From assembly GCA_937921825.1 (NCBI GenBank), contig CAKZVK010000034.1:1-64000 (forward strand): 64,000 bases of DNA. The letters are read 5' to 3'. Position numbers and translations under genes: made by a program. Positions 34,039-43,471 of the stretch are shown piece after piece. The notes beneath the pieces were generated by a model, which was given only the letters and a program-made list of their open reading frames with translations, searched no databases and was not told where the DNA came from. Source of the stretch: an uncultured Saprospiraceae bacterium (GTDB lineage Bacteria > Bacteroidota > Bacteroidia > Chitinophagales > Saprospiraceae). Numbering within the stretch: the stretch's first letter is position 1; every line of letters begins with the position of its first letter.

Positions 34039-34947
34039 ATGAAGAATGAAGACAAGCACTACTCTGGTTTTGTAAATATTATTGGAAAACCAAATGTAGG
34101 TAAGTCCACTTTGCTGAATGCCTTTATGGGAGAAAAGATGGCCATCATCTCTTCTAAGCCACAGACCACCAGACATAGATTCAAAGGACTAGTCAGTGGT
34201 CCTAATTTTCAGATAGTCTTTTCAGATACACCTGGACTAATAGACGATCCTATCTATAAAATGCAGGAGGCCATGAATGATTTTGCCATGTCCATCTTCC
34301 AAGATTCTGACGTCGTACTATTCATGATAGATCCTTACTCAGATTACTCAGGAGATGAAAAGGTGCTCAAAAAGCTAACTCATACGACTGTACCGAAATT
34401 TCTACTGATCAATAAAGTAGACACCTCTGATCCTGATACTTTGAAAAATCTGGAGAAAGAATGGTTAGAGAAGATCGCTTTTGATGAAGTCCATCATATT
34501 AGCGCCAAAGAAAAACTTGGTATCGATAATCTACTAGAGAGTATAAAAGTCCACCTTCAAGAAGGCCCCGCTTACTATCCTAAAGATCAAATCTCAGATA
34601 AGTCTGTACGTTTTTTCATATCAGAAATCATTAGAGAAAAAATCTTATTGCTCTATAAGCAGGAGATTCCTTACGCTTCTGAGGTCTTTGTAGAAGAATA
34701 CAAGGAGAGCGAAAAACATGGGCATCCATTTGTACATATCAAGGCGGTCATTTTTGTCATGCGAGATACTCAGAAGGGCATCCTCATAGGACACAAAGGT
34801 GCCCGCATCAAGAAGCTCGGCATAGAGTCTCGTAAGGACATTGAAGACTTTATAGACAGCAGATGTCACCTAGAACTCTTCATCAAGGTCAAAGATAAAT
34901 GGAGAGATGACGATAGGTTACTTAAGAGTTTCGGATATTTGCAGTAG
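34039..34947 (+). CDS. era: GTPase Era
   Basis: 'SGFVNIIGKPNVGKSTLLNAFMGEKMAIISSKPQTTRHR', 'DTPGLIDDP', C-terminal KH domain 'GILIGHKGARIKKLGIESRKDIEDFI'. Confidence 0.96.
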   Translation: MKNEDKHYSGFVNIIGKPNVGKSTLLNAFMGEKMAIISSKPQTTRHRFKGLVSGPNFQIVFSDTPGLIDDPIYKMQEAMNDFAMSIFQDSDVVLFMIDPYSDYSGDEKVLKKLTHTTVPKFLLINKVDTSDPDTLKNLEKEWLEKIAFDEVHHISAKEKLGIDNLLESIKVHLQEGPAYYPKDQISDKSVRFFISEIIREKILLLYKQEIPYASEVFVEEYKESEKHGHPFVHIKAVIFVMRDTQKGILIGHKGARIKKLGIESRKDIEDFIDSRCHLELFIKVKDKWRDDDRLLKSFGYLQ

Positions 34948-35004
34948 AAAATGCCAATGAGCATTACAGGTATATCAAATTACAATCACAAAATTAGTTC
35001 TTAA

Positions 35005-36312
35005 GTGGCGCAAGTATTGGCAATAGTAGGGAGACCCAACGTAGGTAAGTCCACTCTGTTTAATAGACTCATCGGTCAAAAAAAAGCAATCACAGATAAC
35101 ATCAGTGGTGTTACTAGAGATCGGATCTATGGGACCTCAGAATGGAATGGCAAGCAATTCACAGTTATAGACACTGGTGGTTTTGTCAAAAACAGTGATG
35201 ATGTCTTCGAGGCAGCTATCAGAGAGCAAGTACACATAGCCATAGATGAGGCGGATGTCATCGTCTTCATGGTGGATGTCACAACGGGTATCACAGACCT
35301 AGATGAGCAGATGGCTAATATCCTAAGACGTCAGTCCAAGAAAGTCTTCGTTGCTGTTAATAAGGTAGACAACTACTCCAGAGAGTTAATGGCTAATGAA
35401 TTCTGGAGTCTAGGATTCGAGAATACCTTTTTCCTTTCTTCTATTAATGGGTCTGGTACTGGAGAGATTCTAGATGGGATTACAGAAATCCTAGATGACA
35501 ATAATGATGAAGAGGAAGGACGCATACCTAGAATAGCGATCGTCGGTCAGCCAAATGTCGGGAAGTCTTCATTGACTAATGCGCTGCTAGGTGAAGAAAG
35601 AAATATAGTCACTGACATCGCAGGGACGACCAGGGATAGTGTCAACAGCTACTACAATAAATTCGATAAAGAATTTTATCTCGTAGATACGGCAGGTATA
35701 CGTAAGAAAAGTAAGGTTCATGAGAACCTAGAATTCTACTCAGTCTTGAGAGCCATCAAGGCCATGGAAGACAGTGATGTCGTCTTACTCATGATAGATG
35801 CTAAAGACGGTATCGAAAGTCAAGACCTTGCCATCTTCGGCCTTGCTATCAAAAGACACAAAGGTGTCGTTATACTGGTCAACAAGTGGGATCTCATCGA
35901 GGACAAGGAGACCAATACCGCTAGAGATTTTGAAAAGAGATTAAAAGAAAAATTAGCTCCCTTCAATGATGTGCCTATTCTCTTTGTCAGTGTTCTCAAT
36001 AAACAAAGGATACATAAAGCCGTAGATCTAGCTCTTGAAGTCTATGAAAACCGTGCAAGAAAAATAAAAACGAGTGAGCTCAATGAGGTCATGCAGCAAG
36101 AAATAGAACGTAAGCCGCCACCCGCTCATAGAGGGAAATTTGTGACTATCAAATACATCTCTCAACTTCCCCTTTACTATCCGGCATTTGCATTTTTCTG
36201 TAATCATCCAGACCATGTAAAACAGAATTACAAAGGATTCTTAGAGAACAAATTAAGGTCACATTTTAATTTTAAAGGGGTACCGATTTCAATTTTCTTC
36301 AGAGCAAAGTAA
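35005..36312 (+). CDS. der: Ribosome biogenesis GTPase Der (GTG start)
   Basis: Two GTPase domains: 'AIVGRPNVGKSTLFNRLIGQKKAI' and 'AIVGQPNVGKSSLTNALLGEERNIVTDIAGTTRDSV'; C-terminal KH-like domain. Confidence 0.96.
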   Translation: MAQVLAIVGRPNVGKSTLFNRLIGQKKAITDNISGVTRDRIYGTSEWNGKQFTVIDTGGFVKNSDDVFEAAIREQVHIAIDEADVIVFMVDVTTGITDLDEQMANILRRQSKKVFVAVNKVDNYSRELMANEFWSLGFENTFFLSSINGSGTGEILDGITEILDDNNDEEEGRIPRIAIVGQPNVGKSSLTNALLGEERNIVTDIAGTTRDSVNSYYNKFDKEFYLVDTAGIRKKSKVHENLEFYSVLRAIKAMEDSDVVLLMIDAKDGIESQDLAIFGLAIKRHKGVVILVNKWDLIEDKETNTARDFEKRLKEKLAPFNDVPILFVSVLNKQRIHKAVDLALEVYENRARKIKTSELNEVMQQEIERKPPPAHRGKFVTIKYISQLPLYYPAFAFFCNHPDHVKQNYKGFLENKLRSHFNFKGVPISIFFRAK

Positions 36313-36320
36313 GTCTTGTA

Positions 36321-36875
36321 ATGAGTATCACTAAGACAGAATTCAAAGGCCTTTATATCTTCGAGCCCAAAGTATATAAAGACGAACGAGGTTATTTTTT
36401 CGAAAGCTATAACCAGCAGCTGTGGAAAGAAGCTGGTATCAAATGCACCTTCGTTCAAGACAATGAATCTAAATCGCAGTACGGAACTCTACGGGGCTTA
36501 CATTACCAGTTACCTCCTCATGACCAGGCAAAACTTGTTAGAGTTACACAAGGCAAAGTATTGGATATCGTCGTAGATATAAGGCCAGAACAGCCTACCT
36601 ATGGTCAGAGCTATAGCATAGAACTCAGCAGTAGAAACAAAAAGCAAATGCTTATCCCTAAGGGGTTTGCACATGGTTTTGTGACACTTAGTAAGACAGC
36701 AGTGTTTAACTACAAATGCTCTAATCTATACAATAAAGAAAGTGAAGGTCAAATCAATCCACTGGATAAATCTCTAAAGCTCGACTGGGGCATACTGAAA
36801 AAGGATATGATCTTATCTAAAAAAGATAAAGCCGGTCCAGCATTCGGCAAGCATAAGAAATGGCCTAAAAAGTAG
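36321..36875 (+). CDS. rfbC: dTDP-4-dehydrorhamnose 3,5-epimerase
   Basis: 'GLYIFEPKVYKDERGYFFESYNQQLW', 'FVQDNESKSQYGTLRGLHYQLPPHDQAKLVRVTQGKVLDIVVDIR', 'LIPKGFAHGFVTLS'. Confidence 0.95.
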   Translation: MSITKTEFKGLYIFEPKVYKDERGYFFESYNQQLWKEAGIKCTFVQDNESKSQYGTLRGLHYQLPPHDQAKLVRVTQGKVLDIVVDIRPEQPTYGQSYSIELSSRNKKQMLIPKGFAHGFVTLSKTAVFNYKCSNLYNKESEGQINPLDKSLKLDWGILKKDMILSKKDKAGPAFGKHKKWPKK

Positions 36876-36897
36876 TCTCTGTAATGAAGAAATCTGG

Positions 36898-37566
36898 CTA
36901 TGAATACTTCTTCATTAGCTGCTCTGCAATAATCCAATCATGCGGTTCATCTAACTCAAGGCTAGTATACTCTGGCATCTCATAGAGAGCAATCTTCCCT
37001 GAAAGGCGATTACTATTTTGAATTATATCTCCCACTCTACTGATATAGAAGGCGCCATTCTCCATCAGCAGACCATCATATTCTTGCCTTCTAGGACGAG
37101 CTTTAAAATCATAATTGAGAGCTGTCCCGTTATCGTTCCAGAAGAATCTTTTACTTCTTGTAGCACTCAACAGACTATCCGCCTTAGATTCATTAAAGAG
37201 TGAAAGCGCTTCAGTCAGATTACGGGCCTTAGTAAATGGAGAAGTAGCCTGCATTAGAATAAATATATCCTCTTGAGCCAATGCAGCACTTTCCAGATAC
37301 TCTAGCATCACAGATTCTGTGGACGAATGATCTTGAGCATTTTCCTCAGAGCGATGATGGATACTACAGTTCGGAATTTCCAAGCTTGAGACTAGCTCTT
37401 TGATTTTTTCGTCATCTGTAGAGATGATTATCTCATCTACTTCTGTACATTCTTTAGCTGCGGTGAGACACCAAGATACCAATGGCTTACCAGCCAACAG
37501 TTTGATGTTCTTGGAAGGTATTGATTTAGACCCTCCTCTTACTGGTATGAAAGCTATAGTTTTAAT
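36898..37566 (-). CDS. neuA: CMP-nonulosonate (acylneuraminate) cytidylyltransferase, probably initiated at ATT
   Basis: The track ORF (36898..37497, TTG start) lacks the nucleotide-binding N-terminus. The same frame continues upstream as (I)KTIAFIPVRGGSKSIPSKNIKLL-AGKPLVSWCL, starting with ATT at 37566. No ATG/GTG/TTG lies between 37497 and the in-frame TAA upstream. Confidence 0.85.
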   Translation of the reverse strand: MKTIAFIPVRGGSKSIPSKNIKLLAGKPLVSWCLTAAKECTEVDEIIISTDDEKIKELVSSLEIPNCSIHHRSEENAQDHSSTESVMLEYLESAALAQEDIFILMQATSPFTKARNLTEALSLFNESKADSLLSATRSKRFFWNDNGTALNYDFKARPRRQEYDGLLMENGAFYISRVGDIIQNSNRLSGKIALYEMPEYTSLELDEPHDWIIAEQLMKKYS

Positions 37567-37570
37567 GAAT

Positions 37571-38434
37571 CTATTTGTTGAATTTTAGCTTAGTTCGCTG
37601 AGGTGCTTCTATGTCTAGAATATCTTGCTCTTTGTAGGTCAGACTTTGTCTAGTGGCATCTAAGTTTCTGACTAGCTTAGCTAAGCCCCCTGGCTCTAGA
37701 GAAGCCGCATGATCTGTCCCCTTCCAAGTTCTGTCCTTGGTGAAATGTCTCTCTATCCATTGCGCTCCTAAGGTATAAGCTGCTATATCTATAGCGATAC
37801 CAAGATGATGCCCAGAGAAACCAACAGCGGCTACCTTAGCTCCATATTCATTTCTTAGTCTCTGTATCTCTAGCAGTGCCACTTGATTAAAGGGGACAGG
37901 GTAACCCGAAGTACAACTGTAGAGCACTAGTCGATCAGGATGATCCCTGAACTTTTCAATTAACTGGATCTCTTCCTCCTTCTTCGTCATACCCAATGAA
38001 ATATGAAGTGGCCCACTATACTCACTAAGCAATAGATCAATGAGATCGCCATTAGTATTGCAAGCTGAGGGTATTTTTATAAAATCAGGAGCTAGAGAAA
38101 TTACCTCTCTAGCAGAACTAAGATCCCATACTGAGGTTGCATAGCCAATCCCGATTTTCTCGCAGTGATATTTCAACTGAGCATGCTGATCAATATCTAA
38201 TTCTAGATATTCACGATGAGCACCATAAGTAGTGCCATAAGCGTTATAACTGACGGGGTGAGGTGTATTATAAGCCTCTTTAGATAATAGCTCCTTATTC
38301 GTTCTTTTCTGAAACTTAGCATAATCAGCGCCACTCTGATGTGCAAGGTCTATCAACTCAATAGCGATATCGAACTCCCCTTTGTGGTTGCACCCAATCT
38401 CTGCTATAACCTTCGGTTTTCGGTAAGAAATCAT
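37571..38434 (-). CDS. neuB: N-acetylneuraminate/nonulosonate synthase (NeuB-type), lacking a C-terminal SAF domain
   Basis: 'KPKVIAEIGCNHKGEFDIAIELIDLAHQSGADYAKFQKRT', 'FIKIPSACNTNGDLIDLL', 'VGFSGHHLGIAIDIAAYTLGAQWIERHFTKDRTWKGTDHAASLEP'. Only 287 aa, ending at the catalytic barrel. Confidence 0.9.
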   Translation of the reverse strand: MISYRKPKVIAEIGCNHKGEFDIAIELIDLAHQSGADYAKFQKRTNKELLSKEAYNTPHPVSYNAYGTTYGAHREYLELDIDQHAQLKYHCEKIGIGYATSVWDLSSAREVISLAPDFIKIPSACNTNGDLIDLLLSEYSGPLHISLGMTKKEEEIQLIEKFRDHPDRLVLYSCTSGYPVPFNQVALLEIQRLRNEYGAKVAAVGFSGHHLGIAIDIAAYTLGAQWIERHFTKDRTWKGTDHAASLEPGGLAKLVRNLDATRQSLTYKEQDILDIEAPQRTKLKFNK

Positions 38435-38525
38435 TTATTGATCTATTATATCAATTCATTACAATATTGAGGATTATATTTGAGAAACTTATTGGATTGT
38501 ATAATTATTGCATCTAAAATATTTT

Positions 38526-39140
38526 ATGATATCTGAACAGTTTATCAGCCTTCTCAAAACAAGGAGTCTCGATATAAATAGTGAAAGAAAAGAGTTGTTG
38601 GACAAATTGGTAGATATCATTCATTCCTCTCTGAAGGAGACAAATCAAGCCGTAGTTAAATTTATCTGTACCCATAATAGTAGAAGGTCACAGGCTGCAG
38701 AATTCCTACTAGATGTACTAGCAAGAGAAAACAAGTTAAATATACTTGCTCTTAGTGCTGGCACAGAATATACGGCCTTCAATATAAATATGGTGGAAGC
38801 CCTTAGAGAATTTGGCTTTGAATTAATAGAGTTCGGAGATAAAAAGAATCCTCTCTACATCTACAGTATAGGAGTAGATGATCTGTATTACTATTCTAAG
38901 ACCTATGATGACAAACTGAATCAAGTCGAAAGTCCTATAATCGTAACAGTATGTGGGGATGCAAATGAAAACTGCCCAGTCATCCCAGGGACCTATGAAA
39001 GAATACACGTCGGATACAAAGACCCTAAGAGTTCCGACGGCACTGCCCACCAGGAAGAAACCTACAAAAACAAAGTCCTCGAAATTGGTAGTGAAATGTA
39101 CTACCTCATAGATCGCTTAAAGCGCTTAGTTACTGTCTAA
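38526..39140 (+). CDS. Arsenate reductase (thioredoxin-coupled ArsC) / LMW protein-tyrosine-phosphatase family
   Basis: CX5R loop 'VKFICTHNSRRSQAAEFL' plus 'VTVCGDANENCPVIPG', resembling the C82/C89 redox pair of staphylococcal ArsC. ATG at 38526 is preferred over the upstream TTG at 38508. Confidence 0.8.
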   Translation: MISEQFISLLKTRSLDINSERKELLDKLVDIIHSSLKETNQAVVKFICTHNSRRSQAAEFLLDVLARENKLNILALSAGTEYTAFNINMVEALREFGFELIEFGDKKNPLYIYSIGVDDLYYYSKTYDDKLNQVESPIIVTVCGDANENCPVIPGTYERIHVGYKDPKSSDGTAHQEETYKNKVLEIGSEMYYLIDRLKRLVTV

Positions 39141-40423
39141 TGGTAGAGAGTGGATATAAGATAGGGGTATTAGGACTTGGTTATGTTGGACTACCTATAG
39201 CATTGGTCATGAATAAAAAATATCCTGTCAGAGGATATGACACCAATAGTGATAAAGTGAGCTCACTGAACAATGGGATAGATCCTTCTAATGAAATTGA
39301 AGATGCCATTCTTAGTGCTAGTACCATAGAATTCTATGATGAAATAAAAGAACTCAAAGATTGTAACATCTACATAGTTGCCGTTCCTACTCCAGTAGAT
39401 AGATACAAAACCCCTAATCTTGATTATCTGACTTTAGCATGTGAATTACTCACTGAAGTAATCTCTAAAAATGACTTGATCATTTTTGAATCTACAGTAT
39501 ATCCTGGATGTACTGAAGAGGTATGTGTTCCTATAATCGAGAGTAAGACAGGTCTAAAGTTAAACGATGGATTTAGAGTAGGATATTCTCCTGAGAGAAT
39601 AGTCCCAGGCGTAGATAGTCGTCAGATAGAAAACGTTATAAAAGTAGTCTCCGGGTCTGATGATATTTCCCTAAAGTTAGTCTCTTCACTGTATGCGTCA
39701 GTCATTCCGGCAGGAGTCTATGAAGCAGAAAGTATCAAGATAGCAGAGGCTGCAAAAATTGTAGAAAATACTCAAAGAAATGTCAACATTGCATTGATGA
39801 ATGAGCTATCAATGATCTTTGACAAATTAAATATTGATACTTCCAAGGTCCTACAAACTGCAGGCACTAAATGGAATTTCCATTCCTACCATCCTGGTCT
39901 AGTAGGGGGACATTGTATAGATGTAGATCCCTATTATCTCACTTACAAAGCAGAGTCTGTAGGATACTATCCCGAAATTATTCTTGCAAGCAAAAAAATT
40001 AATAGCAAAATCCCAGTCTTTATAGCCAAGAAAATTATTGAGAGCCTGCTAGAAAAAGGAAAGACCTTAGCACAATGCAAAGTGCTCATCAAAGGGATTA
40101 CTTTCAAAGAAAATGTTGCTGATCATAGAAACTCAAAAGTGGTAGATCTATACATGGAGCTGCAGACCTATAATCTTAAAGTAGATATTACCGATCCGTT
40201 AGCCAATGCTTCTGAGATAAAAGGAACTTACGATATCGATCTTATGAAGCATCCTCTAGAGAAATATGATGCAATGATATTAGCTGTTCCTCATAAGGTG
40301 TACCTAGAGGAGGGATGGACCCAATGGCAAGAAATACTAAAAGATGATGCTATAATCTTTGATGTAAAATCTCAATTCGCAGAGGTGGAGCTTCCAGCAG
40401 GTATCAAAAGACTATCACTCTAA
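39140..40423 (+). CDS. Nucleotide-sugar dehydrogenase (UDP-N-acetylhexosamine 6-dehydrogenase, WbpA/TviB-like)
   Basis: 'YKIGVLGLGYVGLPIALVMNKKYPVRGYDTN', 'VPTPVDRYKTPNL', 'VGYSPERIVPG', 'GGHCIDVDPYYLTYKAESVGYYPEII'. The start overlaps the preceding stop (TAATG). Confidence 0.93.
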   Translation: MVESGYKIGVLGLGYVGLPIALVMNKKYPVRGYDTNSDKVSSLNNGIDPSNEIEDAILSASTIEFYDEIKELKDCNIYIVAVPTPVDRYKTPNLDYLTLACELLTEVISKNDLIIFESTVYPGCTEEVCVPIIESKTGLKLNDGFRVGYSPERIVPGVDSRQIENVIKVVSGSDDISLKLVSSLYASVIPAGVYEAESIKIAEAAKIVENTQRNVNIALMNELSMIFDKLNIDTSKVLQTAGTKWNFHSYHPGLVGGHCIDVDPYYLTYKAESVGYYPEIILASKKINSKIPVFIAKKIIESLLEKGKTLAQCKVLIKGITFKENVADHRNSKVVDLYMELQTYNLKVDITDPLANASEIKGTYDIDLMKHPLEKYDAMILAVPHKVYLEEGWTQWQEILKDDAIIFDVKSQFAEVELPAGIKRLSL

Positions 40424-40431
40424 GAAGAACT

Positions 40432-41610
40432 CTACCTTAATACAGTTATAGTTCCGAAATATCTTTTTTCTTCTTGGTTTCGAAGTAGAACTATAGAATA
40501 TGTATAAACACCTTGCACAACTGGTTGTCCATTATATAGACCATTCCATGCTGGTCCATTTTCATTAGTTAATCCTGTATCACCTCTAAAAATAAGACTA
40601 CCCCATCTATCATAAATTTCAAATTCTTGGACTTGATTATTGATCTCTTCGCAGTTGAAGATTGTGAAGACTTTATTAGCTGGATCACTAAGTGAAATAA
40701 TATTGGGGACATAGACAGGGCAATCAATACAAGACTGATTGTAAAGCTCATCCTCGATCAGCAAACATAGACCACACGTGTCCAAAACTGCTAGTCCATT
40801 TGGGACTCCATTGCAATCAACACAGGATTGATTAAAAATAGGATCATTAGGTTCTAAGCATTCACCGCATTCGTCGATAACTGCAGTTCCATTTATTGTG
40901 CCGTTACAGTCAATAGCTACAAAAGACAAAGCACAAACCGCATCAATATCTGCGCCAGGGGAATTACCATTACAGGGTCTATCATCTATATCCTCCAATC
41001 TAATGGCATCAAAAAATAAGGTATTGGTATTCTGCCCAGGAATTATTAGGTCTACATCAATTGATGAAGTTGCTCCTTCCACCCTCGTCAAGAAATAGAA
41101 ACCATCTTCGACATCATCAGTCAGTCCGACCGCCACCAAAACACTAGCGGTATTAACATCTGCAGGACGCAGATAAACATGCATTGCTTCTACTAAGGGT
41201 CCTACTTCAAAAACATGTAAATCATCGGAGCTATCCCCTGAGTTAGTGATTAGATTATTTGTGAATTTTAGGCTAAGATGGCCGCCCTCTCCTAAAAAAA
41301 CATATTCTGGCACCAAGCCATTAACACCTAGATAATCGCCCGTACCTAGTGCTCCTTCCGGAAAATCATCAAAATTAGAGCAACCAGATTCATATGAAAT
41401 TACTTCATCTGCGAAGCTGATACCACTAGCACAGATATCACAACTCAACATTGCAAAGACAAGACATTCCTCATCTTCACAGTCTATATTACCATCTCCA
41501 TCATTGTCTATACCATCAGCACAGACAACGGAATTATTCTCTTGCGAAATTGTCAAGAGTGAGGTAAATAAAAAAAGTATCGTCATTGCTGTCTGTGGAA
41601 GATTGAACAT
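40432..41610 (-). CDS. Secreted protein (392 aa) with T9SS type-B sorting domain
   Basis: Signal peptide MFNLPQTAMTILFLFTSLLTISQ; 'CADGIDNDGDGNIDCEDEEC'; C-terminus 'VYVPNIISLSDP...FEIYDRWGSLIFRG...WNGLYNGQPVVQGVYTYSIVLL...YFGTITVLR'. Confidence 0.85.
   Translation of the reverse strand: MFNLPQTAMTILFLFTSLLTISQENNSVVCADGIDNDGDGNIDCEDEECLVFAMLSCDICASGISFADEVISYESGCSNFDDFPEGALGTGDYLGVNGLVPEYVFLGEGGHLSLKFTNNLITNSGDSSDDLHVFEVGPLVEAMHVYLRPADVNTASVLVAVGLTDDVEDGFYFLTRVEGATSSIDVDLIIPGQNTNTLFFDAIRLEDIDDRPCNGNSPGADIDAVCALSFVAIDCNGTINGTAVIDECGECLEPNDPIFNQSCVDCNGVPNGLAVLDTCGLCLLIEDELYNQSCIDCPVYVPNIISLSDPANKVFTIFNCEEINNQVQEFEIYDRWGSLIFRGDTGLTNENGPAWNGLYNGQPVVQGVYTYSIVLLRNQEEKRYFGTITVLR
40725..40915 (-). 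repeat. Two short tandem Cys-rich repeats (about 30 aa each) in the 392-aa T9SS protein
   Basis: 'DCNGTINGTAVIDECGECLEPNDPIFNQSCV' followed by 'DCNGVPNGLAVLDTCGLCLLIEDELYNQSCI'. Confidence 0.75.
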
Positions 41611-41648
41611 AAGCGGTTATAGATTTCCCCGATGGAATATTAAAGAAA

Positions 41649-42167
41649 TCACCTCTCAGCATATACCCCATAATAACGAGGGGTCCTATTCCTGAGAAAA
41701 GGTCTTATACCAATCTTATCGGATTTACTCACCCATTTCACTCTATCCTTGATAGTCCAGCCTGACTTCTCTAACAACCAATCAAATTGCCAATCTTCGA
41801 ATTCATGATAATGTCTGTCCCAGGGATCGGTTTTAGACTTATATGCAGGAGCAAACCAAAGTCTTAGAGGTATAGTGAAAATAACTTTCGGCGCTTTTAT
41901 GTTCTTTAATACTGTAAATGGATTCAGCATGTGCTCTAAAATTTCAAAGCCGCTGACAACATCGAAGTCTCCATAATGGGATAAATCATACTCCAAATCT
42001 AAATCCTCCCCTTTAGTATTTGCTACAGAATAGCCATTCTCTTTCATTATCTCTCCAAATGGATTAGCGACTCCGAGATCTAGAATGGTCTCAGAATTTT
42101 GAACATTCTTTTTTAGAAACTTCAAGGTATGATTGTACCTATCGGTAGGCATATTGTTTTCATACAT
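41649..42167 (-). CDS. Class I SAM-dependent methyltransferase-like protein
   Basis: 'SETILDLGVANPFGEIMKENGYSVANTKGEDLDLEYDLSHYGDFDVVSGFEILEHMLNPFTVLKNI' matches methyltransferase motifs I-III. Confidence 0.8.
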   Translation of the reverse strand: MYENNMPTDRYNHTLKFLKKNVQNSETILDLGVANPFGEIMKENGYSVANTKGEDLDLEYDLSHYGDFDVVSGFEILEHMLNPFTVLKNIKAPKVIFTIPLRLWFAPAYKSKTDPWDRHYHEFEDWQFDWLLEKSGWTIKDRVKWVSKSDKIGIRPFLRNRTPRYYGVYAER

Positions 42168-42177
42168 AGCTATAGTG

Positions 42178-43368
42178 TTACAAGTTTGAATAAAGATTGA
42201 TTAGTGCTTTGGAGGTTTCCTCCCAATTATACTTATCACTAATGGCCTTTGCTCCATTAGATGAAAAATTCTCGGCCCCTATTTTATCATTATAAATATC
42301 AAGGATAGCCTGAGCCATTTGTTTTGAATTATTTGACTGGTAGACAATACCCGACGACACCTCATTTACTATTCTGGCTATCGGGTTACAATTAGTGACC
42401 ACTACAGGCTTATTCATATACATGTAATGGAAGAGTTTATGAGGGATAGTGTTATCCGTATGTACAGTCTTCAGGTGAGGAATCAAACAGACATCCGCTT
42501 CAGCCATATAAGATGGTAGCTCCTTAGCTAATTGCCAACCTTCAAAAACAACTTTTTCTTCTAAACCCAGCTTGACAACTTGCGACTTTAATTCATCCAT
42601 ATTTTTGCCTGCACCTACTAGAACCAATTTCATATTAGGTAGGTCTTGGGCTATAATTGGTACCGCAGAAATAACATGGTCTATACCTCTATGGTAATCA
42701 AATCCTCCTGTATAAAGCAAAATGAAAGCTTCAGGATGCTTATTTCTCATTTTTGAGGTTAGCTCGGTGGAGAACGTAGCTCTATTGATATAGTTAGCTA
42801 CTACCCATAATTTTGATTCAGGCACTCCTAAGTTTTTATACCGTTGAGCAGCTTCTTCTATGACAGTTATAACAGCATCACATTCAGTAAGCCACTTCTT
42901 CTCAGCCCTCTCCCATTTCGGAATGGATATAATTAGATTACCAGGAAAGGTATTAGCAAACTTATAATACTTCAGTGCCTCAGGATAATTTTCGTGGAGG
43001 TCGGCAACGAGCTTTATCTTTTTTTGAGATTTTTTCTTTGCAATGATTCCCGCTTTTACCAGGTATAAATCATGTGCATGAATTACATCGAGGTGTAATT
43101 TATCTATTGCTTTAAGTGCAATGCTCGCCCAATAACTTGAGTAGAGATCTAGAAAGGTATTAGTTAAGCCTTTCATTTTATTCTTCTTCCAGAGGCTTAT
43201 CTGATGTCTTATAATCTTAGCACCATGAAAGTCTTCCTCAGAGGGTTTATCACCATAGCTAAAACAAAGAACATACACCTCATGACCAGCATTGACCAAT
43301 GAGATAACTTCATTTTCCACTCGCATATCACCCGAAAACTCATTATCGAGAAGCATTCCTATTCTCAT
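42178..43368 (-). CDS. Glycosyltransferase family 4 protein
   Basis: 'VIHAHDLYLVKAGIIAKKK', 'ILLYTGGFDYHRGIDHVISAVPII', 'MNKPVVVTNCNPIARIVNEVSSGIVY' resemble GT4 features. Confidence 0.88.
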   Translation of the reverse strand: MRIGMLLDNEFSGDMRVENEVISLVNAGHEVYVLCFSYGDKPSEEDFHGAKIIRHQISLWKKNKMKGLTNTFLDLYSSYWASIALKAIDKLHLDVIHAHDLYLVKAGIIAKKKSQKKIKLVADLHENYPEALKYYKFANTFPGNLIISIPKWERAEKKWLTECDAVITVIEEAAQRYKNLGVPESKLWVVANYINRATFSTELTSKMRNKHPEAFILLYTGGFDYHRGIDHVISAVPIIAQDLPNMKLVLVGAGKNMDELKSQVVKLGLEEKVVFEGWQLAKELPSYMAEADVCLIPHLKTVHTDNTIPHKLFHYMYMNKPVVVTNCNPIARIVNEVSSGIVYQSNNSKQMAQAILDIYNDKIGAENFSSNGAKAISDKYNWEETSKALINLYSNL

Positions 43369-43471
43369 CCTTGAAAATTTAGATGGATATCGCTCATTCT
43401 ACCTAAAGAGATAATTTAAAAAATAACCAAATATAGAACGATATACCCAACATATGATCTAAATTTGCCAT

